In this document: positions 17,576 to 27,740 of the stretch, one piece after another
Numbering within the stretch: the stretch's first letter is position 1
Layout of the letters: each line of letters begins with the position of its first letter
Assembly: GCA_002483605.1 (NCBI GenBank)
Contig: DLIG01000019.1
Location: 101,669 to 165,668 of the forward strand
Reading direction: 5' to 3'
Length of the DNA: 64,000 nucleotides
DNA from: Sulfurovum sp. UBA7648
GTDB taxonomy: Bacteria; Campylobacterota; Campylobacteria; Campylobacterales; Sulfurovaceae
Notes under the pieces: generated by a model
Seen by the model: the letters and a program-made list of their open reading frames with translations, nothing else
What the model was told of the DNA's origin: nothing
The model's database searches: none
Position numbers and translations under genes: made by a program

Positions 17576-20392
17576 ATGAATAGTATTAAAGTATTTGGAG
17601 CAAGAGAAAATAATCTCAAAAATATTTCTCTTGAAATTCCAAAAAATCAATTGGTGGTCTTGACAGGGCTAAGCGGTAGCGGCAAATCTACTTTAGCTTT
17701 TTCTACTCTTTATGCAGAAGGGCAAAGACGCTACATAGAATCATTATCCAGTTATGCCAGACAGTTTCTTGGAAAAGTAGGCAAACCCGAGGTGGATAAA
17801 ATTGAAGGACTAACTCCTGCAATCGCGATAGATCAAAAGACTACTTCTAAAAATCCACGCTCAACAGTAGGGACAATCACTGAGATATATGACTATATTA
17901 GGCTTCTTTTTGCCAGGGTCGGCAAGCAGTATTGTGATCAATGCGGCAAGCCCGTCTCATCAATGAGCGCCAGTGATATCATTGCCGAAGTTCTTAAGCT
18001 TCCCGTTGATACAAAAATAGTCATTTTGGCGCCTTTGGCCAAAGAAAAAAAAGGTTCTTTTGCCGAGATGTTAGAATCATTACGCCATAAAGGCTATGTG
18101 AGAGCAATGATAGACGGAGTAATGGTACGTCTTGACGAAGAGATAGAGCTAACAAAGACCAAAAAACACACTATTAAAGCCGTTATAGACAGGGTTGTTG
18201 TTAATGAGGATAGCCGTGAGAGAATAGGCCAGGATGTCGAAAAAGCACTAAAAGAAAGCTACGGTGAAGTAGAGATAGATATACTCAATCCTGATGAAGT
18301 AGGGCTAGAGACGCATCATATTCACTATTCAGAACATTTGGCATGTTTTGATTGTAAGATCAGTTTTGAGCCATTGGAGCCTGTAAGTTTTTCATTTAAC
18401 TCTCCAAAAGGCGCATGTAATGTATGTGACGGCCTTGGCATCAGATATGTTTTGGATATAAAAAAAATTATAGACGGATCATTAAGCATCGACAAGGGTG
18501 CTATCAAGATAGTTTATGGATTTAACAAAAGTTATTATGCGAAGTTTTTAAATGCTTTTTGTGAATCCCAAGGGATAGATGTCAATGTTCCTTATGAAGA
18601 GCTTCAAGAGCACGAAAAGAAAGCGATACTATATGGCAGCGCCGGAGAGGTAAAATTTGTATGGAAACATCACCCGATCAAGAGAGAATGGCCTGGTATC
18701 GTCAAGATCGCTTATGATATGTTCAAGGATGAAAGAGACTTGGCTGAATATATGACAGAAAAAAAATGCGACAGATGCAATGGTCATCGTCTCTCACCGG
18801 CATCATTGGCAGTCAGGATAGGAGATCATAATATAGCCTCCATCATAGATATGCCTATAGAAGAAAGTTATAAATTTTTCAGAGATGACAATAATTTTTC
18901 TTTTTTGACACCGCAGCAAAAACAAATTGCAGAGCCTATTTTAAGAGAGATCAATGAAAGGTTGTTTTTCTTGTATGACGTTGGGCTTTCTTATCTGACC
19001 CTTAGCCGTGATGCGAGGACCATTTCCGGCGGAGAAGCCCAACGTATCAGGATAGCATCTCAGATAGGCTCAGGACTTACCGGAGTAATGTATGTGCTGG
19101 ACGAACCTAGCATAGGACTTCATGAAAGAGATACCATGAAGCTCATTCGTACTTTGAAATCTTTGCAATCCAAAGGCAATAGTGTTATAGTGGTAGAGCA
19201 TGACAAAGAGACCATCATGAATGCCGATTATATAATCGATGTCGGGCCGGGAGCCGGGGAGTATGGCGGTGAGATAATCTTTGCCGGTACTCTTGCAGAG
19301 CTTAAAAAGGCAAAAACTCTCACGGCTGATTATCTATTTGGCAGAAAAAAGATCTATTATCCTCACAACAGACCACAAGAGAGATGGATAGAGATAAATA
19401 ATGTGAGTATAAATAATATATCATCTTTGTCTACCAAGATACCTCTTGGCAATTTTGTTTGCATAGCGGGTGTAAGCGGCAGCGGAAAGAGTTCGCTTAT
19501 ATTGCAGACCCTTCTTCCTACAGCACTTGAGATGCTAAACCGTGCGACCAAAGTAACCAAAGTTGACGGAGTTGAAATATTAGGGCTGGAGCAGCTTGAT
19601 AAAGTAATATACTTAGATCAAAATCCTATAGGCAGAACCCCAAGAAGCAATCCGGCTACTTACACAGGCATTATGGATGAAATAAGAAAGCTTTTTGTCA
19701 AAACAAAAGAGGCTGAAATACGAGGCTATCAAGTAGGAAGATTTTCATTCAATGTCAAAGGCGGCAGATGCGAAAAATGCCAAGGGGATGGAGAGATAAA
19801 AATTGAGATGCATTTTTTACCGGATGTTATGGTTCAGTGTGATGCTTGCGGAGGAAAAAGATATAACGTGCAAACATTGGAAGTAATGTACAAAAGCAAA
19901 AACATAGCAGATGTATTGGATATGAGCGTAACTCAAGCCCTTGAATTCTTTAAAGCAGTACCGCTGATCGCTGCAAAATTGCGTACTCTTGAAGCTGTAG
20001 GGCTTGGATATATTAAATTAGGGCAAAATGCTACCACCTTGAGCGGCGGCGAAGCACAACGTATTAAATTAAGCAAGGAGCTTAGCCGTAAAGATACAGG
20101 CAATACGCTGTATATATTGGATGAGCCTACAACCGGACTTCATTTTTCTGATGTAGATAGACTCACCGGGGTATTGCATCATTTGGTAGAACTTGGCAAT
20201 AGCGTAGTAGTCATCGAACACAATCTGGATATGATTAAAAATGCAGATTATATTATAGATATGGGGCCTGAAGGCGGCAATAAAGGCGGGCTTATAATAG
20301 CAACCGGAACACCGGAACAATTAGCAAAAAATTATAAGCAAACCGGCAGCTATACAGGAGAGTATCTCTCAAAAGAAGATGGAGTTTTATAG
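17576..20392 (+). CDS. uvrA: Excinuclease ABC subunit A
   Basis: DNA damage sensor of nucleotide excision repair, working as a dimer with UvrB. 938 residues, the usual length. Two ABC ATPase modules are visible: Walker A GLSGSGKST (~31) and GVSGSGKSS (~635). Signature motifs are ISGGEAQRIRIA and LSGGEAQRIKLS, and Walker B regions are VLDEPSIGLH and ILDEPTTGLH. Cys pairs for zinc binding occur at CDQCGK, CFDC/CNVC, CDRC and CEKCQGDG..CDACGG. It starts 2 bp after the permease gene, with an AGG-containing site in the upstream gene's end. Confidence 0.97.
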   Translation: MNSIKVFGARENNLKNISLEIPKNQLVVLTGLSGSGKSTLAFSTLYAEGQRRYIESLSSYARQFLGKVGKPEVDKIEGLTPAIAIDQKTTSKNPRSTVGTITEIYDYIRLLFARVGKQYCDQCGKPVSSMSASDIIAEVLKLPVDTKIVILAPLAKEKKGSFAEMLESLRHKGYVRAMIDGVMVRLDEEIELTKTKKHTIKAVIDRVVVNEDSRERIGQDVEKALKESYGEVEIDILNPDEVGLETHHIHYSEHLACFDCKISFEPLEPVSFSFNSPKGACNVCDGLGIRYVLDIKKIIDGSLSIDKGAIKIVYGFNKSYYAKFLNAFCESQGIDVNVPYEELQEHEKKAILYGSAGEVKFVWKHHPIKREWPGIVKIAYDMFKDERDLAEYMTEKKCDRCNGHRLSPASLAVRIGDHNIASIIDMPIEESYKFFRDDNNFSFLTPQQKQIAEPILREINERLFFLYDVGLSYLTLSRDARTISGGEAQRIRIASQIGSGLTGVMYVLDEPSIGLHERDTMKLIRTLKSLQSKGNSVIVVEHDKETIMNADYIIDVGPGAGEYGGEIIFAGTLAELKKAKTLTADYLFGRKKIYYPHNRPQERWIEINNVSINNISSLSTKIPLGNFVCIAGVSGSGKSSLILQTLLPTALEMLNRATKVTKVDGVEILGLEQLDKVIYLDQNPIGRTPRSNPATYTGIMDEIRKLFVKTKEAEIRGYQVGRFSFNVKGGRCEKCQGDGEIKIEMHFLPDVMVQCDACGGKRYNVQTLEVMYKSKNIADVLDMSVTQALEFFKAVPLIAAKLRTLEAVGLGYIKLGQNATTLSGGEAQRIKLSKELSRKDTGNTLYILDEPTTGLHFSDVDRLTGVLHHLVELGNSVVVIEHNLDMIKNADYIIDMGPEGGNKGGLIIATGTPEQLAKNYKQTGSYTGEYLSKEDGVL

Positions 20393-20442
20393 ATAAAACT
20401 CGATATAATTAAAAACTACAAAAACGGAACAAATCTCTTAAA

Positions 20443-20469
20443 AGCAGACCGATATAATATTAGTCTGCT
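20443..20469. promoter_or_regulatory. Inverted repeat enclosing the polA -10 box
   Basis: AGCAGAC and GTCTGCT form a perfect 7-bp inverted repeat with a 13-bp spacer that contains TATAAT (20453-20458). A second TATAAT lies at 20404-20409. The symmetric arms around the promoter could be a repressor operator, or a hairpin if transcription starts upstream. Confidence 0.45.
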
Positions 20470-20515
20470 GAAAATTTGAGTATTCAAACAACAACACAAA
20501 AAAGGAACTTTTTTT

Positions 20516-23239
20516 ATGACCACAATTACTATAATAGATACTTTCGGTTTCTTTTTTCGCTCTTATTATGCATTGCCGCCATTGCGAAATTCAGCAGGCT
20601 TTCCTACCGGCTTGCTTACAGGTTTTATTAATCTTATTGATTCTCTACATCGTAATCATAGTACTGATTATATAGTTTTTGCCCTTGACAGCAAGGGTGA
20701 TACTTTTCGCAATGAATTATATAGCGGATATAAAGCAAACCGCCAACCGCCGCCTGAAGATCTGACACTTCAACTTCCTATAGCTATAAAATGGATAGAG
20801 GAGATGGGTTTTGCAAATTTGGCACTCGATAGATACGAGGCGGATGACATAATTGCCACAATTACAGCCAAGGCAAAAGCTGATGGGATCAAGGTGCGTA
20901 TCATATCGCATGATAAAGACCTATATCAGCTAATAGATGATGGTATAGTAGTGCTCCACGACTCCGTAAAAAAAGTTGACATAGATGAAGCAGGATGCGT
21001 AGCTAAATTTGGAATACATCCAAAAGACTTTACAAATTTCCAAGCTATTTTGGGCGATAGTTCTGATAATGTTCCAGGGATCAAGGGTATAGGACAAAAG
21101 GGTGCAAGTGATCTTGTCAATCGTTATCATACGTTAGAAGCTATATATGAAGATATTGAAAATGCAGGCACACCGCGCATTCAAAAGCTTTTATTGGAAG
21201 GCAAAGAGCAAGCTTTTTTATCAAGAGAGCTTGTTACTATGAAAACAGATGTAATAGACAATTGTAATTGGGACAAATATAGGTTTGAAGATAGAAATTA
21301 TCTATCCATATTGCTAGATGAGTTTGAAAAATATGAAATGAAACAAGCCATTAAAAAAGCCGGGATGAACGGCAATGGTTTGGCATCAAACGATACAATT
21401 GCATCAAAAACTAAAAATGAAAAACCTCAAACAAATAATCAATCATCAAAATCTAAATTTGAAGCTATTACTCTTGATACCGTGGATAAATTAGAAAGCA
21501 TTATCTCCAAGTTTACCCATGAAACCCTAGTGGCATTTGATACTGAAACAACAGGGCTGGATACAAAAGAGGCAAGTTTGATAGGCTTTAGTTTTTGCGT
21601 AGATGAAAATAAAGCGTATTATGTACCAGTCGGCCATAGTTATCTAGGCGTTGGAACACAAGTTGGTTTGATAGATGCACTCAAGAGTATAAAAAAGATA
21701 TTTTTATGCAAAGTAATAGGGCAAAACCTCAAGTTTGATCTCAGCCTTTTATATAACCGCTATGATTTTGCTCCTTTTGAGCCATATGCAGATACCATGA
21801 TACTAGCTTGGCTCGCCAATCCTAGCAGCAGGGTCGGGTTGGATACTTTGGCAAAAGAGTATTTTGGCTATGAGATGCTTTCTTTTAAAGATACTGTTAA
21901 AAAAGGTGAAAATTTCTCAAGCGTATCCATTGAAGAGGCTACTTTTTATGCCGCTGAAGATGCTTGGATGACATATAAGATATACAATGCACTTATCAAA
22001 AAGATGGAATTAGCATCTTTGGATTCTCTTATTAGGGAGGCAAAGACAGTAGAATATCCGTTTATCAATGTGCTCATTAGAATGGAAAGTATAGGTATCA
22101 AGTTGGATTTAAATAAACTTCATACTCTTACTCATAATCTCAGTACTACGCTTGATAACCTCACTAAAGAGATCTATACTCTTTGCGGCACGGAATTTAA
22201 CATCCGCTCTACCCAGCAGTTAGGCACTGTTCTTTTTGGGCAATTAGGCTTAAAAGGCGGAAAGAAGACAAAGACCGGGTACAGCACAAATGAATCGGTC
22301 CTAGAAGAGCTTAAAGACGAACATCCTGTTATAGAAAAGCTGCTTTTATACCGTGAATATTCAAAGCTATTATCTACATATGCGCAGCCTTTGTATACTC
22401 TTGGCAAAAAAGATGCAAACCATAGGATCTATACCTCTTTTTTGCAAACAGGAACAGCTACAGGCAGACTAAGCTCAAAAGATCCAAATCTCCAAAACAT
22501 CCCGGTTCGAACAGAGCTTGGGCGAAGTATCAGAGAAGCGTTTGTAGCCAAAAAGGGATATAAATTAGTCGGCATAGACTATTCTCAAATAGAATTGCGG
22601 CTTTTGGCGCATTTTTCCGGAGATAAAGCCTTAAATGATGCATTTAATAATCGCGAAGATATCCATTATGCTACATCGCATAAGCTTTTTGGCGAAGAGC
22701 TGGCCAAAGAAAAAAGAAATGTAGCCAAGTCGATCAATTTTGGTTTGCTTTACGGCATGGGGCCTAAAAAACTTTCAGCTGCACTTGGCATATCTCCCAT
22801 GGAAGCCAAAGAGATCATATCTAGCTATTTTGCGTCATTTCCTACTGTTAGAAATTTCTTGGAATCCATCCAAAAAGAGATTATTAATATTGGGTATGTA
22901 GAGACATTATTGGGCCGCAGAAGATTTTTTAATTACGAGCAAGCTAGCGGTATGGAAAAAGCTGCATATCTTCGCGAAGGGGTCAATACTGTATTCCAGG
23001 GCAGTGCAGCAGATCTTATAAAATTGTCAATGAATGAGATAGATAGTATGATCATAGATGAGAATTTGGATGCTAGATTGCTGCTGCAAATTCACGATGA
23101 ACTTATATTTGAGATCGAAGATTCAAAGGCCCAGGAGCTTAGTGAACGTTTTGCTCATGTAATGAAAAACATATATGACTTAAATGTACCGTTGGAATGC
23201 TCTGTGAGCATTGGGAACAATTGGGGCGAGCTGAAGTAG
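20516..23239 (+). CDS. polA: DNA polymerase I
   Basis: Repair and Okazaki-fragment polymerase of 907 residues. Order of domains: 5'-nuclease (N-terminal ~290 residues; LDRYEADDIIATI, SHDKDLYQL, GDSSDNVPGIKGIG); 3'-5' exonuclease (~320-500) with an apparently intact set FDTETTG, NLKFD and YAAED, so proofreading is likely kept; and the family A polymerase (DYSQIELRLLAH, KSINFGLLYGMG, QIHDELIFEI). A flexible linker (~285-315) separates the nuclease. AAGGAACTTTTTTT lies before the ATG. A small Cys-rich gene follows after 25 bp. Confidence 0.97.
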   Translation: MTTITIIDTFGFFFRSYYALPPLRNSAGFPTGLLTGFINLIDSLHRNHSTDYIVFALDSKGDTFRNELYSGYKANRQPPPEDLTLQLPIAIKWIEEMGFANLALDRYEADDIIATITAKAKADGIKVRIISHDKDLYQLIDDGIVVLHDSVKKVDIDEAGCVAKFGIHPKDFTNFQAILGDSSDNVPGIKGIGQKGASDLVNRYHTLEAIYEDIENAGTPRIQKLLLEGKEQAFLSRELVTMKTDVIDNCNWDKYRFEDRNYLSILLDEFEKYEMKQAIKKAGMNGNGLASNDTIASKTKNEKPQTNNQSSKSKFEAITLDTVDKLESIISKFTHETLVAFDTETTGLDTKEASLIGFSFCVDENKAYYVPVGHSYLGVGTQVGLIDALKSIKKIFLCKVIGQNLKFDLSLLYNRYDFAPFEPYADTMILAWLANPSSRVGLDTLAKEYFGYEMLSFKDTVKKGENFSSVSIEEATFYAAEDAWMTYKIYNALIKKMELASLDSLIREAKTVEYPFINVLIRMESIGIKLDLNKLHTLTHNLSTTLDNLTKEIYTLCGTEFNIRSTQQLGTVLFGQLGLKGGKKTKTGYSTNESVLEELKDEHPVIEKLLLYREYSKLLSTYAQPLYTLGKKDANHRIYTSFLQTGTATGRLSSKDPNLQNIPVRTELGRSIREAFVAKKGYKLVGIDYSQIELRLLAHFSGDKALNDAFNNREDIHYATSHKLFGEELAKEKRNVAKSINFGLLYGMGPKKLSAALGISPMEAKEIISSYFASFPTVRNFLESIQKEIINIGYVETLLGRRRFFNYEQASGMEKAAYLREGVNTVFQGSAADLIKLSMNEIDSMIIDENLDARLLLQIHDELIFEIEDSKAQELSERFAHVMKNIYDLNVPLECSVSIGNNWGELK

Positions 23240-23264
23240 CATATTGCAGTATAAGGAATAAAAA

Positions 23265-23465
23265 ATGGCAAGCGGTTGGGGATGTCAGCATTTAGGCAGA
23301 AATAATAAAGAACTAGATTGGTGCAATCTGCTAAAACACAAATGTGACCCTGGGTGCAAGGGATGCGTGCTTTACAAAGCAGGTGTTTTTACTACACAAA
23401 AACCGGATATTGAAGAGACAAGAAAGCCAAAAAATAGAAGTGATAATCCATTTGGCAGAAAATGA
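23265..23465 (+). CDS. Small Cys-rich protein of unknown function
   Basis: 66 residues with a good ribosome-binding site (TAAGGAA, 6 bp before the ATG), close behind polA. Five cysteines (6, 20, 27, 31, 34), most in the block CNLLKHKCDPGCKGC, suggest a zinc or iron-sulfur site. The C-terminal third is basic and polar (RKPKNRSDNPFGRK). There is no signal peptide, so it is probably cytoplasmic. I do not recognise the family. The coding frame, spacing and clean Cys pattern support a real gene. Confidence 0.7.
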   Translation: MASGWGCQHLGRNNKELDWCNLLKHKCDPGCKGCVLYKAGVFTTQKPDIEETRKPKNRSDNPFGRK

Positions 23466-23482
23466 TCTATTAAAGATAGTTC

Positions 23483-23905
23483 TTACCATTCCATGATATG
23501 ATCTTCTAATATGATATCATCTGTCTCTTCTATATGGCTTGACGGATTGACGCCATGAATTCTTACGCTTTCTTTGGTGCCGCTAATAAGCGGATGCCAA
23601 GAAGGAAGCGGTTTGCCGGCATAGCGTAGACGATAAGCACAAGTCTCGGGCAGCCAGTCGAATTCTTTTACTCTTTTAAGTGTTAGCTGCATACATTCAG
23701 GTACTATCTTGAAGCGATTATGATACTCTTTGCAGCCGCCGTGCTCTATATCAAAGCATTTGCACACGACATTTGTCGTAACTATACTATCATCATCGCA
23801 TACAAGTCTATGAACACAGCATAGCCCGCATCCATCGCATAACGACTCCCATTCTTCATGTGTAAGCTCTGAAAGCTGTTTTGTTTCCCAAAAATTATTA
23901 TACAT
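23483..23905 (-). CDS. YcgN/YkgJ-family cysteine-cluster protein
   Basis: 140-residue protein of the UPF0260/YcgN group, which has conserved Cys clusters thought to bind metal (zinc or Fe-S); its role is unknown. Visible are ESLCDGCGLCCVHR (~21-34), VVCKCFDIEHGGCKEY (~48-62) and the end motif LPETCAYRL with GKPLPSWHPL, a diagnostic stretch for YcgN. It lies 3 bp after YceI on the minus strand, so the two form an operon. It is convergent with polA and the small Cys-rich gene. Confidence 0.87.
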   Translation of the reverse strand: MYNNFWETKQLSELTHEEWESLCDGCGLCCVHRLVCDDDSIVTTNVVCKCFDIEHGGCKEYHNRFKIVPECMQLTLKRVKEFDWLPETCAYRLRYAGKPLPSWHPLISGTKESVRIHGVNPSSHIEETDDIILEDHIMEW

Positions 23906-23908
23906 CGG

Positions 23909-24466
23909 TTATTTGCTAAATATAGTAGTTTGGAATTGTATGCCTACATCGTTCCATGTCTTGCCTTCATGCAAATCGTAGCAGTTTTTTGAAATTGATG
24001 CCAAAGCATTTGCACCGTTAAAATCCAATATATCTATTACCCCGTTTGCCTTAAAGGTGTTATTGTTTAATTCATATTTCATAGGTATGATCTTGGTTGT
24101 GCCGCCCATTTGCAGCTCTATTGTCATAGTGGATTTTGCTTCATCCAAAGATATTATCTTGCCTTTGATGATAGCAGAAGGGAGCTGTTTGAAAAACATT
24201 TCTGATATGGTAGCATCTCTGGCCGGATTTTTTGTGTCTATTTTAGTGCTGTCTATGACAATCTTTGAACCTACCATCAATGATGATAGATCCTTGTTTT
24301 GTTTATAAGCCGGAGTATATGAAATAGATGTAAAATCACCCGATACTCCAACCTTTGCCAAAGTTTTAAATGCGGTCCATGTTACTGAAGCCTTGTTAGT
24401 TTGAGTCAATGTTTGAGCAAAACAAAAAATATTGAATACCATAAGCAAAACAATAATTTTTTTCAT
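23909..24466 (-). CDS. YceI-family periplasmic lipid-binding-like protein
   Basis: 185 residues with a signal peptide (KKIIVLLMVFNIFCFAQ). The mature protein has the lipocalin-like YceI pattern: ASVTWTAFKTLAKVGVSGDF, then MVGSKIVIDSTKIDTKNPARD, and an end strand VGIQFQTTIF. Relatives bind isoprenoid-type lipids such as polyprenyl chains in a beta barrel. Its role here is unknown. AAGGA precedes the ATG. It is the first gene of a minus-strand pair with the YcgN-like gene and is divergent from ccsBA. Confidence 0.88.
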   Translation of the reverse strand: MKKIIVLLMVFNIFCFAQTLTQTNKASVTWTAFKTLAKVGVSGDFTSISYTPAYKQNKDLSSLMVGSKIVIDSTKIDTKNPARDATISEMFFKQLPSAIIKGKIISLDEAKSTMTIELQMGGTTKIIPMKYELNNNTFKANGVIDILDFNGANALASISKNCYDLHEGKTWNDVGIQFQTTIFSK

Positions 24467-24593
24467 AAAAATCCTTTTTGTTGTTGTATTGTTATGATGT
24501 TTTGTACCATAAAGTTATAAAAATAAAACTGAAATAGTCAATCAAACGAATAATAATTTTCCGTAAGTCATCCAAATCTAAAGTATTTATGAA

Positions 24594-24599
24594 TACAAT
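24594..24599 (+). promoter_or_regulatory. Likely promoter -10 box for ccsBA
   Basis: TACAAT 26 bp before the ATG, in the divergent gap with yceI. It is only moderately close to consensus. Confidence 0.4.
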
Positions 24600-24625
24600 A
24601 TCCTTTTTAAACAATAAGGAATTTT

Positions 24626-27600
24626 ATGGATATCTTTAAAAAACTTTTTTCTATGAAAATGGCTGTTGTTATGATGGTGCTTTTTGGTGTCATCATAGGG
24701 GGTGCTACATTTATTGAAAATGATTACGGCACCGGAACAGTTCAGGCTTTGGTATATAAAACAAAATGGTTTGAACTTTTTTTATTTTATTTTATAGCTA
24801 TTTTGGTTTATCAAATGTCGAACTACAAATCATATAAGCATAAAATGCCTATATTTTTATTTCATTTCTCTTTTGTAGTTATTGCACTTGGGGCTTTACT
24901 CACTCGTTATGTAGGATATGAGGGCAAATTATCAGTCAGAGAAAATAGTTCAACCAATCAAATGCTTTCAATGGACACTTATATGCAGATACAAGTTTCT
25001 GACGGAAAACAAGAAGTGTATGAAGAGTATCCTATGAGATTATCATCTTGGCTTGGTAATAGTTTTGATAAGTCATTGCAATTGGGAGATAAAAAAATTT
25101 CTGTTACTCTTAAGGAATATTTGCCGCAAGTAGAGTATAAGTTGGAGCAAAATGCCACAGACGGCGTAAAAATGCTTGAATTGATGGTAAGCAGCGCAAA
25201 TGGCACAGGAGAATCAGTATATATCAAAAAGGGTGAATCTAAAACTGTAAACGGTATGATCGTATCTTACGACACAAACGAAACAAACCCTGATGTATTT
25301 ATTATTAAGGATAGCATAGATGGTTTGACAGCAAACTTTCCAAGCGAAGCTATGACGCTAAATATGGATAATAAAAATGAAGGCTCGCTGAATGCAGGCC
25401 AAAATAAACTGGAACAAAGAGTATTATACAGATTTGATAGCAATGCCGTTGTTCTTAAAGCCATATACCCAAAAGCAAAATTTATCAAAGTATCAAATGC
25501 TCTCAAGCCAAAAGCGGGCAAACCTGAATATGTCAATATGGATATAAAAGTAGGAGATAAATCTGCAAATATAGAATTTAATCCGATACAAGGTATGCCA
25601 GGAGAGATAAAGAGCATTGAAATTGACGGAGTCGAAGTCTCTATGAGAATAGGAGCAAAGGTGATAGAACTTCCCTTTGGAATATATTTAAAAGATTTTA
25701 AGCTTGATCGCTATCCGGGATCTATGACACCGTCATCATATGCAAGTGACGTAATTTTAATTGACAAGGAAAATAATGTAACTATGCCTTATGCTATATA
25801 CATGAACCATGTATTGGATTATCGTGACTATAGATTGTTTCAGACATCTTACGACCCTGATGAAAAAGGCACCATTCTTTCAGTCAATCATGATCCAGGC
25901 ACAAATATGACGTATTTAGGTTATCTGCTTTTGTCTATCGGTATGCTATGGACTCTTTTTGCGAAAAACGGGAGATTTCAAAAATTGCTCAAAGATACAA
26001 AGTCACTGCAGCAATTAAGCATTGCTCTTGTTATGATGGGCGCATTTATCTATACGCCTCTCAAAGCCGCTGATGGTAATGTCACTATACCAAAATTCGA
26101 TAAACAGCATATTGAGCAATTTAAACGACTTGTAGTCCAAGACGGCCAAGGGCGTATGAAACCTATCGATACCATGGCAACAGAGGTAATTTCTAAAATT
26201 ACCGGTAAAACAATTATGTTTGAAGCAGAGTCAAGCGAATTATTTCTGAGCATGATGCTAAAACCAGAAGAGTTCCAATCGGTTCCTATGATTCAAATCG
26301 GCCATCCGCAGATCGCAAAAGATCTTGGATTGAATGAAGATTCCAAATATGCTAGATTTTCAGACTTTTTTACACAAGCCGGAGAATATAAACTTTTTGA
26401 TGTTATACAAAAAGCAAATCAAAAAGCTCCACTCGAAAAGACCCAATATGACAAAGAACTCATCAAGGCTGACGAGCGCCTAAATGTCGCTTATATGACA
26501 TATATGGGAGATTTCTTTAAGGTATTCCCAAAACCGCAGGATCCAAATAATGCATGGTTTTCCCCGATAAATGCCATGAAAACATTTCCTCAAAAAGAGG
26601 GTCAAATGGTCCAGATGATCACGGCAAACTATTTTTCACAATTAGTCGATGCTTCTAGCAGCGGTAAATGGGATAAGGCGAATGACGGATTGGGGCTTAT
26701 AGCAAAATTCCAAGGAATATTTGGCCAAAAGGTCATGCCAAGTGCAAGACATATCGATTTTGAGATAGCATATAATCATTACGGGCTATTTGCCAAGCTC
26801 GTTCCATTCTATATATTACTAGGGGTTTTGCTTATAGTTGCAGCATTTATGCATATACTTAGACCATTGTCTTTTATCGGCTGGATCATGAAGGGTGCAG
26901 TAATATTTTTGGGTATCGGTTTTGTTGTTCATTTAGCAGGACTTGGCCTTAGATGGTATATTTCCGATCATGCCCCATGGAGCAATGCTTATGAATCGGT
27001 TGTTTTTATAGCAGCAACTACCGTTTTGGCAGGATTGCTGCTTGGCCGTAAAAGTTTATTTACTCTAGCGGCAACAGCTTTGCTTGCCGGTGCTACTATG
27101 GGTGTGGCTCATTTGAATTTTATGAACCCAGAAATTACCCCTCTTGTACCGGTGCTTAAGTCATACTGGCTTATGATACATGTTGCGCTTATTGTTTCAG
27201 GAGATGGTTTCTTCGGACTTGGGTTTATACTTTCTTTGCTGACATTGGTTCTTTTTGTATTTAGAAGCCAAAACAATCAACATATTGACAGATCTATCCA
27301 TGAATTATCAGCGCTTTCAGAAATGTCCATATTGATAGGATTGGTTGTATTTACAATAGGAAACTTTTTGGGCGGCGTATGGGCAAATGAAAGTTGGGGC
27401 AGATACTGGGGATGGGATCCAAAAGAGACATGGGCAGCTGTGACCATACTTGTCTATGCTGCGGTCATTCATTTAAGATTTATACCGAAATTAAAAAGCC
27501 TATATATATACAATGTAGCAGCTGTATGGGCATATAGTACCGTGCTTATGACGTATTTTGGTGTTAACTATTATCTATCCGGATTGCATTCATACGCAGC

Positions 27601-27721
27601 AGGAGATCCAATGCCGATCCCAGAATGGGTATATGTGGCAGTGGTTGTTGTGGGTATTTTGACAATATTGGCCGGTTTAAAAAGAAAATTAAAATCTAAA
27701 TTTGAGAGATCTATAGATTAG
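24626..27721 (+). CDS. ccsBA: Fused cytochrome c synthase CcsBA (System II heme lyase)
   Basis: Inner-membrane enzyme that exports heme and attaches it to CxxCH motifs of periplasmic c-type cytochromes. At 1031 residues it is the ResB-CcsA fusion known from Helicobacter, Campylobacter and Wolinella. The N-terminal ResB/CcsB part has TMs at ~12-30, ~48-65 and ~73-93, a large periplasmic domain (~95-425), then TM LGYLLLSIGMLWTLF. The C-terminal CcsA part (~725-1020) has several TMs and the tryptophan-rich heme-binding motif WGRYWGWDPKETWA. Its clients likely include the cytochromes at 45 kb and 63.5 kb. A terminator-like inverted repeat overlaps its end. Confidence 0.93.
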   Translation: MDIFKKLFSMKMAVVMMVLFGVIIGGATFIENDYGTGTVQALVYKTKWFELFLFYFIAILVYQMSNYKSYKHKMPIFLFHFSFVVIALGALLTRYVGYEGKLSVRENSSTNQMLSMDTYMQIQVSDGKQEVYEEYPMRLSSWLGNSFDKSLQLGDKKISVTLKEYLPQVEYKLEQNATDGVKMLELMVSSANGTGESVYIKKGESKTVNGMIVSYDTNETNPDVFIIKDSIDGLTANFPSEAMTLNMDNKNEGSLNAGQNKLEQRVLYRFDSNAVVLKAIYPKAKFIKVSNALKPKAGKPEYVNMDIKVGDKSANIEFNPIQGMPGEIKSIEIDGVEVSMRIGAKVIELPFGIYLKDFKLDRYPGSMTPSSYASDVILIDKENNVTMPYAIYMNHVLDYRDYRLFQTSYDPDEKGTILSVNHDPGTNMTYLGYLLLSIGMLWTLFAKNGRFQKLLKDTKSLQQLSIALVMMGAFIYTPLKAADGNVTIPKFDKQHIEQFKRLVVQDGQGRMKPIDTMATEVISKITGKTIMFEAESSELFLSMMLKPEEFQSVPMIQIGHPQIAKDLGLNEDSKYARFSDFFTQAGEYKLFDVIQKANQKAPLEKTQYDKELIKADERLNVAYMTYMGDFFKVFPKPQDPNNAWFSPINAMKTFPQKEGQMVQMITANYFSQLVDASSSGKWDKANDGLGLIAKFQGIFGQKVMPSARHIDFEIAYNHYGLFAKLVPFYILLGVLLIVAAFMHILRPLSFIGWIMKGAVIFLGIGFVVHLAGLGLRWYISDHAPWSNAYESVVFIAATTVLAGLLLGRKSLFTLAATALLAGATMGVAHLNFMNPEITPLVPVLKSYWLMIHVALIVSGDGFFGLGFILSLLTLVLFVFRSQNNQHIDRSIHELSALSEMSILIGLVVFTIGNFLGGVWANESWGRYWGWDPKETWAAVTILVYAAVIHLRFIPKLKSLYIYNVAAVWAYSTVLMTYFGVNYYLSGLHSYAAGDPMPIPEWVYVAVVVVGILTILAGLKRKLKSKFERSID

Positions 27722-27740
27722 GTCGCTCAAATTTGTTTTT
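27698..27740 (+). terminator. Terminator overlapping the 3' end of ccsBA
   Basis: Perfect 9-bp stem AAATTTGAG / CTCAAATTT with a 19-nt loop that includes the ccsBA stop codon, followed by GTTTTT. Confidence 0.6.
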
